This document shows positions 62,584 through 64,000 of a stretch of 64,000 nucleotides of DNA, piece after piece (the stretch's first letter is position 1; every line of letters starts with the position of its first letter). The stretch lies in NCBI RefSeq assembly GCF_021155765.1, contig NC_060114.1, forward strand, positions 16,625,501-16,689,500, in the 5' to 3' direction. The notes under the pieces were generated by a model that saw only the letters and a program-made list of their open reading frames with translations, did not search any database and had not been told where the DNA came from. The DNA is from Diprion similis. Its lineage: Eukaryota; Arthropoda; Insecta; Hymenoptera; Diprionidae. The position numbers and the translations under genes are program-made.

Positions 62584-62952
62584 CTTCAAACCTTGAGGCC
62601 CCGCCGCAGCCTAACCGCCGTGGTGGCGACGACGGTAGTCAACGTTGTCGCCGATGCTAGATAGTACGAGCATGCGACTAGCACCGTTTGCCTCGCTAGC
62701 TTGCCTGCAGATCGCGGTTCATCACTCGACTCTCTTCCGTCTCCGTCTCTTTCTAACCTCCAAATCCATTCTCCGCTCGCACCACCACTAGCACCACTAC
62801 CCCACCACCACTCGTTGCCCGTGGAGTTACGCCCCTCCGTTATTCCCCGTTTTCAAACTCTACCAGCTTCCCGCCGCCGACGACGACGAAGCGACAACGT
62901 GAAATATTATTATCGGTTTTCGTTCGGTTCTTGCGACTCGTGGAAAACTTGG
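62400..62952 (+). other. Candidate 5' untranslated exon with (CTC)n(CTG)n tract
   Basis: A GC-rich island in AT-rich DNA: poly(C) at 62491-62507, CTC/TCC triplets at 62514-62541 and CTG triplets at 62543-62581. A GC-rich transcribed-looking stretch follows and ends at a plausible donor, AACTTG|GTAAAG at 62953. No conserved protein frame is seen. It could be an alternative Mitf promoter exon or the first exon of a neighbouring gene. Confidence 0.35.
62514..62581. repeat. Compound trinucleotide repeat (CTC)n(CTG)n
   Basis: About nine CTC/TCC units, then about thirteen CTG units with a single TTG interruption near the start. Homopolymer C precedes it. Confidence 0.95.
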
Positions 62953-64000
62953 TAAAGCGTGGTTGAAATTTTAATTGTGAATTTTTTCGTATTCGTCGTC
63001 GTTGTTGTTCTTGTTGTTATTGTTGTTTCGTGGTTGTGCCAGAAGACACTTTGTTTTTTTCTTTTCAACATCGACGGTGAAGTGTATAAATTTGATTTTG
63101 TAAATAACCGAAACACGCTACAGTTTATCGCCCCCCCCCCCCCCCCCCTGTCCTTGGCCTTGCCGTTTGTTTTCCTGCCTTATCTTGGTGCTTCTTAAAT
63201 GGAAAGAAACCGGTTCGATAGGCCATCGGACCTTCGGTAATTGGGGTTCACGATTTTGGGACTCGGAAGTTGACATAAAGTGATAACGAGAAAGTTTACT
63301 GCGGATTGTATCTAGTTTGTGGAATGTTCGGCTTGCTGAACATACAAACATACGTGTGTAATGAATACGTAATCGGGAAGTGTTTTTATCGGAAAAGTTT
63401 GGTAGCACGTGTTACAATCGTTTCAAGTCTTACCGGTCATCGTTGTTCGTTAACGTTGCGCCGACTGTCTTCTTTCCACATCGTCAATTAAACGTGATGA
63501 AACATTTGGGCTTGCCTGGTATTTGTTGAACGGTTTTTGGAAACGATTTGAAACCAATTTCGAACGCTGTGTTACTTCCTGTGACTAAAATAGAAAAAGG
63601 AAACTTTGTGCGATATCGAAGTGGCTCCATTGATTGATTGATCTCTGCGTTCAGACCATTGATTCTAAGATCGGATCTTGAAGCCTGCGACCGGTTCTTG
63701 GAAACGGGAAAATATAACCTAATTATTTTTCACGCTTTTTAATGCACGATACGACACTAATCAAGACGACGATCAGAGTCGTTCAGCCGCGATGACATGA
63801 TGCAAGCAAGACCAGAAGGCGCGGTATTACCAATGATAAAATATGACAAGTGAAGTGTGTTTCTGTGCATTGTGCGAGGAGTGCGGACAAGATAGTTGAA
63901 GATAGAAAGAAAAAGAACCCGCGACACTTGGAGTAGAAATTTACGTGATTTCGTTGCTGGTATTTCAAGCCTTTTCGTTTTTCTATTCGTCTTAACCAAC
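62953..64000. other. Unassigned 3' end of the window
   Basis: GTT/GTC-rich stretch at 62995-63030, C-tract at 63131-63147, otherwise unremarkable. No exon recognised on either strand. Confidence 0.5.

Noticed and set aside
55326..64000. Search for the Mitf basic region and helix-loop-helix exons
   Set aside because: No frame encoding the expected basic/HLH block was found on reading the sequence, so those exons are placed outside the window and not called here.
1..64000. tRNA and rRNA genes
   Set aside because: No A-box/B-box pair with a plausible cloverleaf and no rRNA-like segment was noticed; a tRNAscan-type search would be needed to exclude them.

Overview
This is an intron-rich, AT-rich animal nuclear window, almost certainly from an insect. 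The gene models look insect-like, and there is an interstitial (CCTAA)5 array, the complement of the TTAGG telomere unit common in insects. A hymenopteran such as a sawfly is my best guess, but that is inference. There are no prokaryotic, viral or CRISPR features. Most of the DNA is intron or intergenic sequence full of poly(T)/(A), long poly(C), (AT)n and (AG)n tracts and small non-autonomous repeats.

Five protein-coding genes can be supported exon by exon with matching splice phases. (1) Pdhb, pyruvate dehydrogenase E1 beta, + strand, 3' part only, 1-1094. (2) FIBP, acidic FGF intracellular-binding protein, - strand, complete in six exons, 4627-2751; it converges on Pdhb. (3) A secreted activin/TGF-beta-type ligand, - strand, complete in four exons, 15836-9060. 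(4) A cathepsin L-like papain-family protease, - strand, complete in five exons, 29016-24560. (5) The 5' half of Mitf (MiT/TFE factor), + strand, from 30978. Three Mitf coding exons are visible, plus a likely alternative first coding exon at 37991-38373. The bHLH-Zip exons are not found and must lie beyond 64000.

Layout: 1-2640 Pdhb and its 3' region; 2642-4627 FIBP; 4628-9059 intergenic, with a 949-bp inverted-repeat element; 9060-15836 the ligand, whose introns carry a MITE, a duplicated splice acceptor, a 140-bp tandem repeat and one copy of a 465-bp dispersed repeat; 15837-24559 intergenic, with the second copy of that repeat; 24560-29025 the cathepsin; 29026-30977 a divergent intergenic region with an E-box palindrome; 30978-64000 the Mitf locus.

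The most interesting material is around Mitf. A lysosomal-type protease lies head to head with the presumed lysosomal master regulator. A perfect CLEAR-type palindrome overlapping a CRE sits in Mitf intron 1. Two large fold-back elements lie just upstream of exon 2. A tandem repeat reproduces the exon 3 splice acceptor together with an open frame in each copy. Links between Mitf, these E-boxes and the cathepsin are inference from known MiT/TFE biology.
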